Assembly (NCBI RefSeq): GCF_000687915.1
Contig: NZ_JHZY01000004.1
Span: 1,436,001 to 1,500,000, forward strand
Source of the DNA: Leeuwenhoekiella sp. MAR_2009_132
GTDB lineage: Bacteria; Bacteroidota; Bacteroidia; Flavobacteriales; Flavobacteriaceae
DNA length: 64,000 nucleotides
Direction of reading: 5' to 3'
Shown here: positions 43,526-52,752 of the stretch, piece by piece
Numbering within the stretch: the stretch's first letter is position 1
How the letters are laid out: every line of letters starts with the position of its first letter
Position numbers and translations under genes: made by a program
The notes under the pieces: model-generated
What the model saw: the letters and a program-made list of their open reading frames with translations, nothing else
Databases searched by the model: none
What the model was told of the DNA's origin: nothing

Positions 43526-44563
43526 GTGGCTACTAAATCGCCACATATATTATGCATCCGCTTTTCGGCGATGGGTGATGTGGCGATGACGGTTCCGGTA
43601 CTAATCGCTTTGACACGCTCGTATCCTAACCTGGAAATCACAGTGGTGTCAAAGCCTTTTTTTGCTCCCATTTTTAAGCCTTTAGAACGGGTTCATTTTT
43701 TTGAAGCAGACGTTAAGAATACATATAAAGGAGCTTTAGGCTTGTACAAGCTCTTTAAAAACCTCAATCCAGAACGATTTACAGCTATTGCAGATTTGCA
43801 TAACGTCATACGTTCTAACGTGCTAAAATCTTTTTTTCGCTTCCGCGGAAATCATATAGCTCAGATAGATAAAGGCAGAGCAGCTAAAAAAGCCTTAACG
43901 CGCCCTACAAATAAAAATTTTGAGCCGCTTGAGACGACTCATGAGCGCTATGCTTCTGTTTTCAAAAAAATAGGATATCCTGTTGTTCTAAACGGTTCTG
44001 AATTCTTACCGAAACAAAATTTAAATACTCGAGTACGCGATTTATTAGGTAACGAACCTCTTAAATGGCTGGGAATAGCACCGTTTGCTGCGCATGATGG
44101 TAAAAAATATCCCTTAGAATTGCTTGATAAGATTTTGTCTGAATTAAGCACAAAGCCTTATAAAATCATTCTTTTTGGCGGTGGAAAAGAAGAAGAACAG
44201 CTTCTAAATTCATTTGCATTAAAATATAAAAACCACGTCAGTGTCGCCGGTCGTTTTACCTTTGCTGAAGAATTGGCGCTAATCTCTCATTTAGATGCGA
44301 TGCTTGCAATGGATAGCGGTAATGGGCATTTAGCAGCGCTTTTTGGAGTTCCTACACTCACAATCTGGGGTGTAACCCATCCTCATTTAGGTTTTGCTCC
44401 CTACGGGCAAATGCCCGAAAATCAATTACTCGCAGATCGAGAACAATTTCCTGCAATACCCACCTCGGTGTATGGTAATAAAGTTCCTCAGGGATACGAT
44501 AAAGCCATGCACAGCATTTTACCAGGTGACGTTTTAGAACGCATTTATATACTTTTAGACTAA
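43526..44563 (+). CDS. Glycosyltransferase family 9 (heptosyltransferase-like)
   Basis: A 345-residue GT9 transferase. The N-terminus HILCIRFSAMGDVAMTVPVL is the family start, with the conserved MGD. The second half has GIAPFAAHDGKKYPLELLD, KIILFGGGKEEEQLL and LAMDSGNGHLAALFGVPTLTIWG, where MDSGNGH is the diagnostic donor-site motif. It starts at GTG 43526, immediately after the stop codon of the DUF4254 gene. No other LPS core genes are adjacent. Confidence 0.9.
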   Translation: MATKSPHILCIRFSAMGDVAMTVPVLIALTRSYPNLEITVVSKPFFAPIFKPLERVHFFEADVKNTYKGALGLYKLFKNLNPERFTAIADLHNVIRSNVLKSFFRFRGNHIAQIDKGRAAKKALTRPTNKNFEPLETTHERYASVFKKIGYPVVLNGSEFLPKQNLNTRVRDLLGNEPLKWLGIAPFAAHDGKKYPLELLDKILSELSTKPYKIILFGGGKEEEQLLNSFALKYKNHVSVAGRFTFAEELALISHLDAMLAMDSGNGHLAALFGVPTLTIWGVTHPHLGFAPYGQMPENQLLADREQFPAIPTSVYGNKVPQGYDKAMHSILPGDVLERIYILLD

Positions 44564-44569
44564 AATCTT

Positions 44570-45514
44570 ATGAAAAAAACGCTAAAGCAGTTGCTTGCTA
44601 TTGAGCACCCTATCATTATCGCTCCTATGTTTTTAGTCTCTAATGTTGCGATGGTAACAGCCGCGATGCAAGCGGGTACAGCAGGCTGTATACCGGCATT
44701 AAATTACCGCACCCTACCCGAATTACGAGAAGCAATTACACAATTAAAAGCTTCAAAAACAGAAAATGGCGCTTTTGGCTTTAATCTTATCGTAAACAAA
44801 TCAAATCTTAAGTTTCCAGATCAATTGACTGTCTGTTGTGAGATGGGTGTTGATTTTATAATAACTTCTTTGGGTAATCCAAAACAGGTTATAGAAGAAT
44901 CTCATAAAAAAGGAATTCTCGTTTTTTGTGATGTGGTAAATCTTGAACAGGCCTTAAAAGTTGAAAGTCTAGGTTGTGATGCGGTTATTGCGGTAAACAA
45001 TGAAGCTGGCGGCCACAGAGGAAGCATTTCACCTAAACAATTAATAGAGGAGTTAGATGCTGCATTAAAAATACCTGTAATTTCTGCAGGAGGCGTGGGT
45101 AATAAGGCAGAGCTCGATGAGAAACTGAGTTATGGTGCAGTAGGAGTAAGTATTGGTAGCCCATTTATAGCTTCTGAAGAGGCCGGGGTTTCTAATGAAT
45201 ATAAAGAGGCCTGTGTAACGTACGGCAAGAAAGATATAGTCGTGACTCAAAAGATAAGCGGAACGCCGTGTACGGTGATCAATACGCCTTACGTTCAGGA
45301 AATAGGTACAGAGCAATCGTGGATTGAGAGTCTACTCAATAAAAATAAATGGCTTAAGAAATATGTAAAAATGTTACGTTTCTTAAAAGGAACGAATATG
45401 GTGACAAAAGCTGCTGCAGGGGCAACCTATAAAACTGTCTGGGTTGCTGGCCCAACCATAGAGCATACAAAAGCAATTGAACCGTTAAAGAAAATTATTG
45501 AGCGGTTTATTTAA
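44570..45514 (+). CDS. NAD(P)H-dependent flavin oxidoreductase (nitronate monooxygenase family)
   Basis: A 314-residue FMN-binding TIM-barrel enzyme of the 2-nitropropane dioxygenase/nitronate monooxygenase family. Motifs: HPIIIAPMFLVSNVAMVTAAMQAGTAG at the start, GCDAVIAVNNEAGGHRG (FMN-phosphate loop; AGGHRG is characteristic), and KIPVISAGGVGNKAELDE followed by YGAVGVSIGSPFIAS. Physiological substrate unknown; homologues detoxify nitronates or reduce quinones. It starts 6 bases after the GT9 gene, so may belong to that transcript. A strong terminator follows. Confidence 0.88.
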   Translation: MKKTLKQLLAIEHPIIIAPMFLVSNVAMVTAAMQAGTAGCIPALNYRTLPELREAITQLKASKTENGAFGFNLIVNKSNLKFPDQLTVCCEMGVDFIITSLGNPKQVIEESHKKGILVFCDVVNLEQALKVESLGCDAVIAVNNEAGGHRGSISPKQLIEELDAALKIPVISAGGVGNKAELDEKLSYGAVGVSIGSPFIASEEAGVSNEYKEACVTYGKKDIVVTQKISGTPCTVINTPYVQEIGTEQSWIESLLNKNKWLKKYVKMLRFLKGTNMVTKAAAGATYKTVWVAGPTIEHTKAIEPLKKIIERFI

Positions 45515-45534
45515 TTTTTCAAAATTAATCATCA

Positions 45535-45580
45535 ACTAAAAAAGCCTCAAAGATTTTAAAATCTTTGAGGCTTTTTTAGT
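45535..45580. terminator. Bidirectional terminator between convergent genes
   Basis: A perfect 23-bp inverted repeat with no loop, core GCCTCAAAGATTTT/AAAATCTTTGAGGC, flanked by A6 and T6 runs. It ends the flavin oxidoreductase gene and the convergent Fe-S reductase. Confidence 0.92.
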
Positions 45581-45600
45581 TATTCTAAGAGATCTAGAAT

Positions 45601-46653
45601 CTATAAATCATCATAATCAACAGTTAAGTTTGCTGAAGTAGCTAATGCCTGGCAGGTTAAGATTAATCCTTCTGCCACTTCACCATCTGTAAGAATCTGG
45701 TTTTTACGCATTACAGCTGTACCCTCGGTTACTCGTGCGATACAACTACTGCAAATACCTCCTTGACAGGAGTAAGGTACATCAATGTCGTTTTCTAATG
45801 CGGCGTCAAGAACTACTTTGTCCTGGTTTATAGTAAGTTCAAACTCTTCATCATCTACTACGATTTTAAGTTGGGTGATGCCATCTAGAGCTTCAGCAAT
45901 CTCTTCACCGTCACTAGAGCTTGTAAATAATTCAAACTTAATTTTGTCTTCAGGAATACTGTTCTCAGCTAAAACAGCACTAACTCCTTTAATCATTTCT
46001 TCAGGACCACATAAAAAGTACTGATCAAAATCATGTGATTTAAACTTATTTTTCAGCACAAAGTTTACTGTAGCTTTTTCGATACGGCCAAAGTGGGAAT
46101 CTGTCTCTTGCTTACGACTGTATACAAATTCTATAAATAGTCGCTCCGGGTATTGAAGCTGTAATTCTAATAACTCTTTGTGAAAAATAGTTTCTTCAAC
46201 AGTCCTGTTTCCATAAAGCAATACAAATCTACTTTTAGGCTCTTCTTCTAAAACTGTTTTAATGATAGAAAGCACCGGGGTAATTCCGCTTCCTGCAGCA
46301 AAAGCAGCATAGTCTTTATTGTTTTCGCCATTAGGCTCAACAAAAAATTTACCTTCAGGAGGGTGTACCTCTAATGATTCGCCTACGGTTAATTTGTTAT
46401 TTGCAAGTACAGAAAAAGTACCACCTTCAACTTCTTTAACAGCTATTTTAAGAAGACCGCTTTGTGGTGTAGAGCACAAAGAGTAGGCTCTGCGTACTTC
46501 TTTACCGTCAATTTTGGTTTTTAAAGTAACATATTGCCCGGCTTTGAATCTAAAATCGTTTTTTAAAGCATCTGGAACTCCAAATGTGATGCTAACAGCC
46601 TGGGCTGTTTCGCGAGTAATATCTTGTATAGTAAGTGCGTGAAAATCGCTCAT
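45601..46653 (-). CDS. Ferredoxin-NADP reductase/PaaE-like Fe-S flavoprotein
   Basis: A 350-residue three-domain reductase: FAD-binding beta-barrel (about 1-105, with RAYSLCSTP), NAD(P)-binding domain (about 110-225, with AFAAGSGITPVLSIIKTVL and YFLCGPEEMI) and a C-terminal plant-type 2Fe-2S domain (about 265-350). The cluster ligands are visible in YSCQGGICSSC, with the fourth cysteine in ILTCQAL. This order is that of PaaE (phenylacetyl-CoA epoxidase reductase) and related oxygenase reductases. No paaABCD genes are nearby, so the substrate oxygenase is unknown and a general electron-transfer role is possible. Confidence 0.88.
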   Translation of the reverse strand: MSDFHALTIQDITRETAQAVSITFGVPDALKNDFRFKAGQYVTLKTKIDGKEVRRAYSLCSTPQSGLLKIAVKEVEGGTFSVLANNKLTVGESLEVHPPEGKFFVEPNGENNKDYAAFAAGSGITPVLSIIKTVLEEEPKSRFVLLYGNRTVEETIFHKELLELQLQYPERLFIEFVYSRKQETDSHFGRIEKATVNFVLKNKFKSHDFDQYFLCGPEEMIKGVSAVLAENSIPEDKIKFELFTSSSDGEEIAEALDGITQLKIVVDDEEFELTINQDKVVLDAALENDIDVPYSCQGGICSSCIARVTEGTAVMRKNQILTDGEVAEGLILTCQALATSANLTVDYDDL

Positions 46654-46758
46654 TGCTTAAAAATTTTGGCAAAAATACAAAGCATGTTGGTTATGAGGCG
46701 TAACATTTTTATAATTTTCACACTAATGGTATGACTACTAGCCAAAAAATGAATAGTG

Positions 46759-48228
46759 ATGATTAAACACTTTATAAATCTAGAATGGAAAAGCTTTTTT
46801 AGATCAGCAGCGTTCCAGACTAATATTATTCTGAAAATATTTATGGCGCTGGGTGCGCTTTATTTTATTGGGATCTTTACACTTGCGGGTGTAGGAGCTT
46901 ATTTCGGATTAGAAAAGGCAGGTTTTGAACCCTTAGAAACACTCAATAGCTTTATGATTTACTATGTGGTAGTAGATCTCATGATTAAGTATTTCTTACA
47001 AAAAATGCCGGTGGTAAATATTAAACCGTTGCTGTTGCTTCCCTTTAAAAAGGCAAAGATTGTAGATTTTGCGATGGGTAAAACCATGCTTTCCTTTTTT
47101 AATATAATTCACGCATTTTTCTTTATTCCTTTTAGCATTGTTTTAGTGGTACAGGGGTATGATCCGCTACACGTGATTACCTGGCATTTGGGAATGTTAG
47201 GGATGATTTACTTAAATAATTTTATCAATGTATTTCTGAATGATGCGCTTGCACTCGTAGTGGGTTTAGGAACTGTAATTGCTGCTTTTGGCGCGCTTCA
47301 GTATTATGAGATTTTTGATATAACCGCTTATACCGGCATCTTTTTTCAAGGTTTATTTGAGTATTTGTGGTTATTTATTATCCCGCTACTTTTGGCATTT
47401 CTCTTATATAGGTTTGCCCATAATTATTTTCTAAAACGTTTATATTTAGATGCTGGTTTGGCAACAAAAGCACAGGCAGCTTCTACCGAAAATTTGGACT
47501 GGTTAGACCGTTTTGGTAAAACAGCAGTTTTTCTTAAAAATGATATTAAACTTATTAAGCGAAACAAGCGCTCACGTACGACGATTATCATGAGTGTTGT
47601 TTTCCTGTTCTACGGTCTGTTATTTTTCTCTGGCGGTATCGAGAGTTATGACAACCCTTTTATGAAGATTTTTGCGGGAATTTTTGTTTCTGGCGGGTTT
47701 ATGTTCAGTTTTGGTCAGTTTGTACCAAGTTGGGATAGTTCGTATTATCCCTTAATGATGACGCAGAATATAAAATACCAGGAATATTTAAAGTCAAAAT
47801 GGATGTTAGTGGTTATTGCTACAGCAATTTCTACTGTACTGGGTGCATTTTATCTCTATTTTGGTTGGGAAGCGTATGCAGCAATACTGGTGGGCGGTAT
47901 TTTTAATATGGGAGTAAACGGTCACGTAGTTTTACTGGGAGGCGCTTATATAAAAACGCCTATAGATTTAACGAGTAATAAAAAAGCATTTGGTGATAGT
48001 TCGTCTTTTAACGTAAAAACATTATTGATTACGATGCCAAAATTATTACTTCCCATAGCGCTGTATGCACTAGGTCATTTTACACTAGGACCTGTTTTTG
48101 GCTATGCTTTAGTGGCACTTGCCGGTCTTGCCGGTTTTGCTTTTAGAGATTATATGTTCAGAAAAATAGAAGAGGTTTATAAAGCCGAAAAATACAAGAC
48201 CATTGCGGCTTACAAGCAGAAAAATTAA
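46759..48228 (+). CDS. ABC transporter membrane protein, probably DUF5687
   Basis: A 489-residue polytopic protein with about twelve hydrophobic helices and basic loops (for example KFLKRLYLDAGLATKAQAAS-like region). It fits DUF5687, Bacteroidota ABC-2-type permeases. The pairing with the ATPase gene 62 bases downstream supports an exporter role. Substrate unknown. ATG 46759 is preferred over a GTG one codon earlier. Confidence 0.8.
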   Translation: MIKHFINLEWKSFFRSAAFQTNIILKIFMALGALYFIGIFTLAGVGAYFGLEKAGFEPLETLNSFMIYYVVVDLMIKYFLQKMPVVNIKPLLLLPFKKAKIVDFAMGKTMLSFFNIIHAFFFIPFSIVLVVQGYDPLHVITWHLGMLGMIYLNNFINVFLNDALALVVGLGTVIAAFGALQYYEIFDITAYTGIFFQGLFEYLWLFIIPLLLAFLLYRFAHNYFLKRLYLDAGLATKAQAASTENLDWLDRFGKTAVFLKNDIKLIKRNKRSRTTIIMSVVFLFYGLLFFSGGIESYDNPFMKIFAGIFVSGGFMFSFGQFVPSWDSSYYPLMMTQNIKYQEYLKSKWMLVVIATAISTVLGAFYLYFGWEAYAAILVGGIFNMGVNGHVVLLGGAYIKTPIDLTSNKKAFGDSSSFNVKTLLITMPKLLLPIALYALGHFTLGPVFGYALVALAGLAGFAFRDYMFRKIEEVYKAEKYKTIAAYKQKN

Positions 48229-48290
48229 GATATTTTTTAATTACTCTCAAAGGGAGTGATGTTATAGTAACTACCAAGAAATTTAGAATT

Positions 48291-49010
48291 ATGATACATA
48301 TTCACGATTTAACAAAAACGTACAACGGGGTAACCGTATTAAAAATTGACGAACTCAGTATTCCTAAAGGAGAAGCTTTTGGCCTGGTGGGTAATAACGG
48401 AGCCGGCAAAACGACCTTGTTTAGCGCATTACTTGATTTGATACAACCTACTACCGGCTACATTCAAAATGGAGAAAGTAAAGTAAATGAAAGCGAAGCC
48501 TGGAAATCACACACGGCTTCATTTATTGATGAGAGTTTTCTAATAGGCTATTTAACTGCGGAAGAATACTTCTATTTTATTGGAGAATTGCGTGGACAAA
48601 ACAAAGCCGATGTTGATGCATTACTCGCTGGTTTTGCCGACTTTTTTAATGATGAGATCCTTAACAAGCGCAAGTATCTGCGCGATCTTTCTAAAGGTAA
48701 TCAAAAGAAAGTAGGTATTGTAGCAACTTTGATAGGTTCGCCAGATGTAATCATCCTCGATGAACCTTTTGCCAACCTTGACCCTACCACACAATTTAGA
48801 CTGAAAGGTATTATTAAAAAACTGGCTGCAGATACAGATATCACCGTTTTAGTATCTAGTCACGACCTCATTCACGTAACCGAAGTTTGCGAGCGCATCG
48901 TGGTTCTTGAAAAAGGAAGTGTGGTTAAAGATATCAAAACCTCTGAAGCAACGCTTAAGGAATTGGAAGCCTATTTTAGTAAGGAGGACGATAATGCTGT
49001 AATTGTTTGA
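48291..49010 (+). CDS. ABC transporter ATP-binding protein
   Basis: A 239-residue ATPase. Walker A is GNNGAGKTTLF (about 35-45), signature LSKGNQKKVGIVATLI, Walker B DVIILDEPFANLDP, switch histidine in VLVSSHDLIHV. It is most like ABC-2 exporters, matching the upstream membrane protein. The two form a transport unit; the intervening 62 bases hold no terminator. Promoter is upstream of the permease and unclear. Confidence 0.93.
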   Translation: MIHIHDLTKTYNGVTVLKIDELSIPKGEAFGLVGNNGAGKTTLFSALLDLIQPTTGYIQNGESKVNESEAWKSHTASFIDESFLIGYLTAEEYFYFIGELRGQNKADVDALLAGFADFFNDEILNKRKYLRDLSKGNQKKVGIVATLIGSPDVIILDEPFANLDPTTQFRLKGIIKKLAADTDITVLVSSHDLIHVTEVCERIVVLEKGSVVKDIKTSEATLKELEAYFSKEDDNAVIV

Positions 49011-49086
49011 TATAGATTTAATCATTATTGCACTCATTGATTTTGACTCTTTAAATTATTTCAACACCACTTTAACCCGTTCATAC

Positions 49087-49094
49087 TAATTTTG
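49087..49094 (+). promoter_or_regulatory. -7 element of the PorW/SprE gene
   Basis: TAATTTTG matches TAnnTTTG, 35 bases before the TTG start at 49130. The transcript may run through bactofilin. Confidence 0.45.
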
Positions 49095-49129
49095 CTACTT
49101 TGCAGTTATTGCTTTATACTTAATTAGAT

Positions 49130-51673
49130 TTGCAAACTCAGGTACAAAAAATACTCATCTTAGCGGTGCTAGTGGGAGTTCTTATGGGATGCTCCCGTAA
49201 GAAAGATAAATTTCTAAGCAGAAATTTTCACGCACTTACTACAGAATATAACACGTTGTTTAATGGTAGACAAGCCTTTGAGCAGGGTCGTGATGCGCTT
49301 ATAGACAATTATCAAGATAATTTTTGGGCAATTTTGCCTGTAGAGCGTTTAGAAAATCCGGAGTTTGTGCCTTTACCCGGCGATGCTATTGACCCCAGTT
49401 TTAAACTTTCCGAAGAAAAAGCTATAAAAGCCATACAAAAGCACAGTATGCAGATTAATGGCACAGAGCGTAATCCGCAAATGGACGAGGCGTTTATGCT
49501 TTTAGGAAAATCACGCTACTACGATATGCGTTTTGTGCGCGCACTTGAGGCATTTAATTATATTCTCGCTTATTATCCCGCCAGTAATAACATCGCACAG
49601 GCAAAAATCTGGAAAGAAAAAACAAACCTTCGGTTAGATAATACAAAAATTGCAATTGAGCGGCTACACAAACTTCTAGAGGAAGAAAAAAAGCTAGACG
49701 CACAGGATTATGCAGACGCTTCAGCTATGTTGGCACAGGGGTACATCACTGAAAATCGTATAGATAGCGCACTTGTTTACATAGAGAAGGCAGCCTTTTT
49801 AACGCGTAAAAATGAAGAAAAAGGCAGGTACTATTTCATTAAAGGCCAGTTATACGATTTAATAGATCAGCCACAACTGGCAAATGCAAACTATGATAAG
49901 GTCATCGCGCTAAACCGCAAATCACCGCGGCGTTATATGATTAATGCCTATGTAAATAAAATTGCAAATTTTGATTATGAGACTCAAGATCAGGAGCAAC
50001 TTTTTGAACTCCTGACAGATCTTGAGAACAATAGAGAAAACAGGCCTTATTTAGATATTATAAATTATCAATTTGCTCAATTTTACCAGAATGTAGGTAG
50101 GCAAGATTCGGCTGTTGCCTATTTTAATAAATCCCTTGCATCTAAGAGTGCAGATAAATTTCTCGTTTCTAGAAACTACCTAAGTCTGGGAGAACTCAAT
50201 TTTGATAATTCAGACTACCTCGCTGCAGGGGCTTATTATGACAGTACTTTAGCGTTTATACCCGAAAAATCGAGAGAGTTTAGAGACATAAATAAAAAAC
50301 GAACTAATCTCAACGATGTAATTTTATATGAGGGTATTTCAAAACGCAACGATAGTATTTTAAAATTAGTAAATATGAGTTCCGCAGAGCGGAACACTTA
50401 CTTTGAGGAATATATTACTCAGTTAAAAGAAGAACGTGCAAAAGATTCTGTCGCAGCAGCAATTGCTGAAGCTACGATTGCAAATAATGAATTTTTTGTT
50501 GCTGATGCCAGTAATCAGCCACCTGCAGGGAGCACCTTTTATTTTTACAATCCGGTTCAAATTGCACAGGGCAAATTAGATTTTAAATCGCGTTGGGGTA
50601 GCAGGCCTAATGAAGATAACTGGCGCATTTCTAACAAGCAGGGAGCCTTTCAGGAACAAAGCACAGCTTCCGGCTCTAAAGACCTGCTGGAAACCTCAGA
50701 AAACGGACTTTATAACGTAAAAACTTATCTGTCTAAAATTCCATCAGAAAAACCGGTCATAGACAGTATTTCTACGGCGCGCAATTTTGCGTATTATCAG
50801 TTAGGTCTTATTTATAAAGAAAAACTAAAAGAACCGCAGCTTGCCATACAGCGTCTTGAGACCTTATTAAATAATAATCCTGAAGAACGACTTGTTTTAC
50901 CGGCAAAATATAATTTGTATCAATTGTATTTAGATCAAAATGATGCGTTTAACAGAGATAAATTTAAAAATGATATCTTGATAAACTATGCAGACACGCG
51001 TTATGCAAGTATTATAAAAAATCCTGAAAAAGCGCTTACTCAGGATGAAGATAGCCCAGAAGTGCTGTATAACAAATTGTATAGAATGTTTGAAAATCAA
51101 GAGTATGAGACTGTACTTTTAAATTCAGACAGATATATTGATGAGTTTGCAGGCGATGCTTTTGTCCCTAAATTTGAATTGCTGAAAGCTACAGCAATTG
51201 GGAGGTACAAAGGTTTTGAAGCCTATGAAGAAGCTTTAAACTATGTAGCGCTTAATTACCCCAATCAGGAAGAAGGTAAACGAGCAAAAGAGCTCATAGA
51301 TAAAGCATTACCTCAGTTAAAAAGTGATGAGTTTGTAGCAGACTCAAAAGCATTAAGTTTTAAGTTACTGTATGTTTTTAATACTTCTGAAAAAGACTTA
51401 ATGAAGAATACAGAAGATACACTTACGGCATATTTAAAAGAGGAAGCTCCTGAGACAATTACAGCCTCTGCAGATGTTTACGATGCAGCCACGAGTTTCC
51501 TGGTAGTACATGGTTTTAAAAACACTGTTGAAGCCTTATTTTTTGCTGAAAAACTGAAAGAGGTAGAGCCGTCAACTTTAACAAGAGAACCTGTTTTAAT
51601 AAGTACAGACAATTATAGAATCGTACAAATACACAAGAATTTAGAAGCTTATAAAAATCGAGAAGTTGAATAG
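49130..51673 (+). CDS. porW: Type IX secretion/gliding lipoprotein PorW/SprE
   Basis: An 847-residue TPR lipoprotein homologous to SprE/PorW, needed for type IX secretion and gliding motility in Bacteroidota. The leader LILAVLVGVLMGC ends with the lipobox cysteine (MGC), and the mature start SRKKDKFLSRNFHALTTEYN is the family signature. TPR-like helix pairs run through the protein (for example MLLGKSRYYDMRFVRALEAF and YYFIKGQLYDLIDQPQLA). The TTG start at 49130 gives a normal leader (QTQVQKILILAVLVG). It overlaps the possible upstream start of bactofilin by 8 bases. Its presence implies a functional T9SS in this organism; other T9SS genes are not in the window. Confidence 0.88.
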   Translation: MQTQVQKILILAVLVGVLMGCSRKKDKFLSRNFHALTTEYNTLFNGRQAFEQGRDALIDNYQDNFWAILPVERLENPEFVPLPGDAIDPSFKLSEEKAIKAIQKHSMQINGTERNPQMDEAFMLLGKSRYYDMRFVRALEAFNYILAYYPASNNIAQAKIWKEKTNLRLDNTKIAIERLHKLLEEEKKLDAQDYADASAMLAQGYITENRIDSALVYIEKAAFLTRKNEEKGRYYFIKGQLYDLIDQPQLANANYDKVIALNRKSPRRYMINAYVNKIANFDYETQDQEQLFELLTDLENNRENRPYLDIINYQFAQFYQNVGRQDSAVAYFNKSLASKSADKFLVSRNYLSLGELNFDNSDYLAAGAYYDSTLAFIPEKSREFRDINKKRTNLNDVILYEGISKRNDSILKLVNMSSAERNTYFEEYITQLKEERAKDSVAAAIAEATIANNEFFVADASNQPPAGSTFYFYNPVQIAQGKLDFKSRWGSRPNEDNWRISNKQGAFQEQSTASGSKDLLETSENGLYNVKTYLSKIPSEKPVIDSISTARNFAYYQLGLIYKEKLKEPQLAIQRLETLLNNNPEERLVLPAKYNLYQLYLDQNDAFNRDKFKNDILINYADTRYASIIKNPEKALTQDEDSPEVLYNKLYRMFENQEYETVLLNSDRYIDEFAGDAFVPKFELLKATAIGRYKGFEAYEEALNYVALNYPNQEEGKRAKELIDKALPQLKSDEFVADSKALSFKLLYVFNTSEKDLMKNTEDTLTAYLKEEAPETITASADVYDAATSFLVVHGFKNTVEALFFAEKLKEVEPSTLTREPVLISTDNYRIVQIHKNLEAYKNREVE

Positions 51674-51677
51674 TATT

Positions 51678-52082
51678 ATGAGAAAAGACAAAGTAGCTAA
51701 CAATTTAGACCAGGGAAGCAAACAAAATAGAATAAGTGATGGTACGTCTATCATAGGAGATGTAAAATCTCAGGGAGACTTCAGGTTAGATGGCACTCTT
51801 GAAGGAAAGATGGAGAGTACCGGCAAAGTAGTTATAGGAAAAAATGGTCTTTTAAAAGGAACGCTTATTTGTAAAGAAGCAGACGTAGAAGGTACTGTAG
51901 AGGGGATATTAAAGGTAGACGAACTTTTAAACTTAAGAGCCAGTGCGGTGATTAATGGGGAAGTTGCAACCGGAAGATTGGCAGTAGAACCGGGCGCCGG
52001 TTTTAATGCAAGTTGTGTGATGGGTAATGGAGTAAAAAACTTAACTAGCGATGTCAGAAAAGAAGCCGGAAAATCAGCTTAG
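51678..52082 (+). CDS. Bactofilin (polymer-forming cytoskeletal protein)
   Basis: A 134-residue bactofilin (DUF583) that assembles into nucleotide-free filaments and helps shape or position cell-wall machinery. The central beta-helix is visible as repeated strands: DGTSIIGDVKSQGDFRLDGTL, EGKMESTGKVVIGKNGLLKG and ADVEGTVEGILKVDELLNLR. ATG 51678 is used; a TTG at 51666 would add four residues. The C-terminal 32 bases overlap the AtpZ-like gene, an unusual coupling of a cytoskeletal gene to an ATP synthase operon. Confidence 0.92.
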   Translation: MRKDKVANNLDQGSKQNRISDGTSIIGDVKSQGDFRLDGTLEGKMESTGKVVIGKNGLLKGTLICKEADVEGTVEGILKVDELLNLRASAVINGEVATGRLAVEPGAGFNASCVMGNGVKNLTSDVRKEAGKSA

Positions 52083-52266
52083 TACCTGGGCAAGGTTTTC
52101 TACCATAGCCATACAAATGGGAGGAACCATATTCCTGGGAAACCTCTTTGGCGGCTGGTTAGACAAAAAATTTGAAACCACCTATTTAGAATCTACAATC
52201 ACTTTACTTGCCGTATTTCTTTCGATGTATATCGTTATAAGAGGAGTAAAACAACTTAATAAATAA
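52051..52266 (+). CDS. AtpZ/AtpI-like accessory membrane protein
   Basis: A 71-residue protein with two membrane helices (ARFSTIAIQMGGTIFLGNLFGGWLD and a second near 42-62) and a central GWLDKKFETTY turn. This matches the AtpZ/AtpI group of small proteins encoded at the start of ATP synthase operons, which help assemble the c-ring. It overlaps bactofilin by 32 bases and the next gene by one base (TAATG). Confidence 0.85.
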   Translation: MSEKKPENQLSTWARFSTIAIQMGGTIFLGNLFGGWLDKKFETTYLESTITLLAVFLSMYIVIRGVKQLNK

Positions 52267-52661
52267 TGCTTATAAAGCGTCTACTTAACTATTTTGTAAT
52301 TATAGCAGTTCTATTTTTTCTAGGATACTTTTTACATAGCTATATTATCGAAACTAATGACCTATCGCATCCTTTTTCATTGTTACATATTTATTTGTTT
52401 CAAGCTATAGCAACTTTAATTATTTGTGGAAGTTTTGAGATTCTCGCAACTTTCTCAAAGCGTTTTGCAGAGCAATTGGGCTTCATTTACCTTGCAACGA
52501 TGGTTGGTAAAATAGGATTGTTCTGTTTAGTGTTTAATAACATCTTGTTTTCAGATATAATTTTAACAAAACCAGACAGCCTTAGTTTGCTGATACCCAT
52601 ATTTATTTACCTGTTTTATGAGGTGATAGTGATTACAAAAATCTTAAATAGAAACGCTTAG
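52266..52661 (+). CDS. Membrane protein, probably DUF6168
   Basis: A 131-residue protein with four hydrophobic helices (N-terminal NYFVIIAVLFFLGYFLHSYI, then about 40-60, 75-95 and 103-122). In flavobacteria a small protein of this form lies just before atpB and is filed as DUF6168; the position here is the same. Possibly an AtpI-like assembly factor. Role inferred from context only. Confidence 0.72.
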   Translation: MLIKRLLNYFVIIAVLFFLGYFLHSYIIETNDLSHPFSLLHIYLFQAIATLIICGSFEILATFSKRFAEQLGFIYLATMVGKIGLFCLVFNNILFSDIILTKPDSLSLLIPIFIYLFYEVIVITKILNRNA

Positions 52662-52705
52662 CGGTATATTTATTTTAAAATGATTCTTATTCTGAATAAA
52701 ATGTT

Positions 52706-52713
52706 TAGTTTTG
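52706..52713 (+). promoter_or_regulatory. -7 element for the ATP synthase operon (atpB)
   Basis: TAGTTTTG matches TAnnTTTG, 39 bases before the atpB ATG at 52753. The following GCAGCAAATTTT is identical to the leader of the OmpH-like gene. It implies that atpB onwards has its own promoter in addition to read-through from the upstream genes. Confidence 0.5.
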
Positions 52714-52752
52714 CAGCAAATTTTAGCAAGCCTTATTTTTGAAATTATAATA

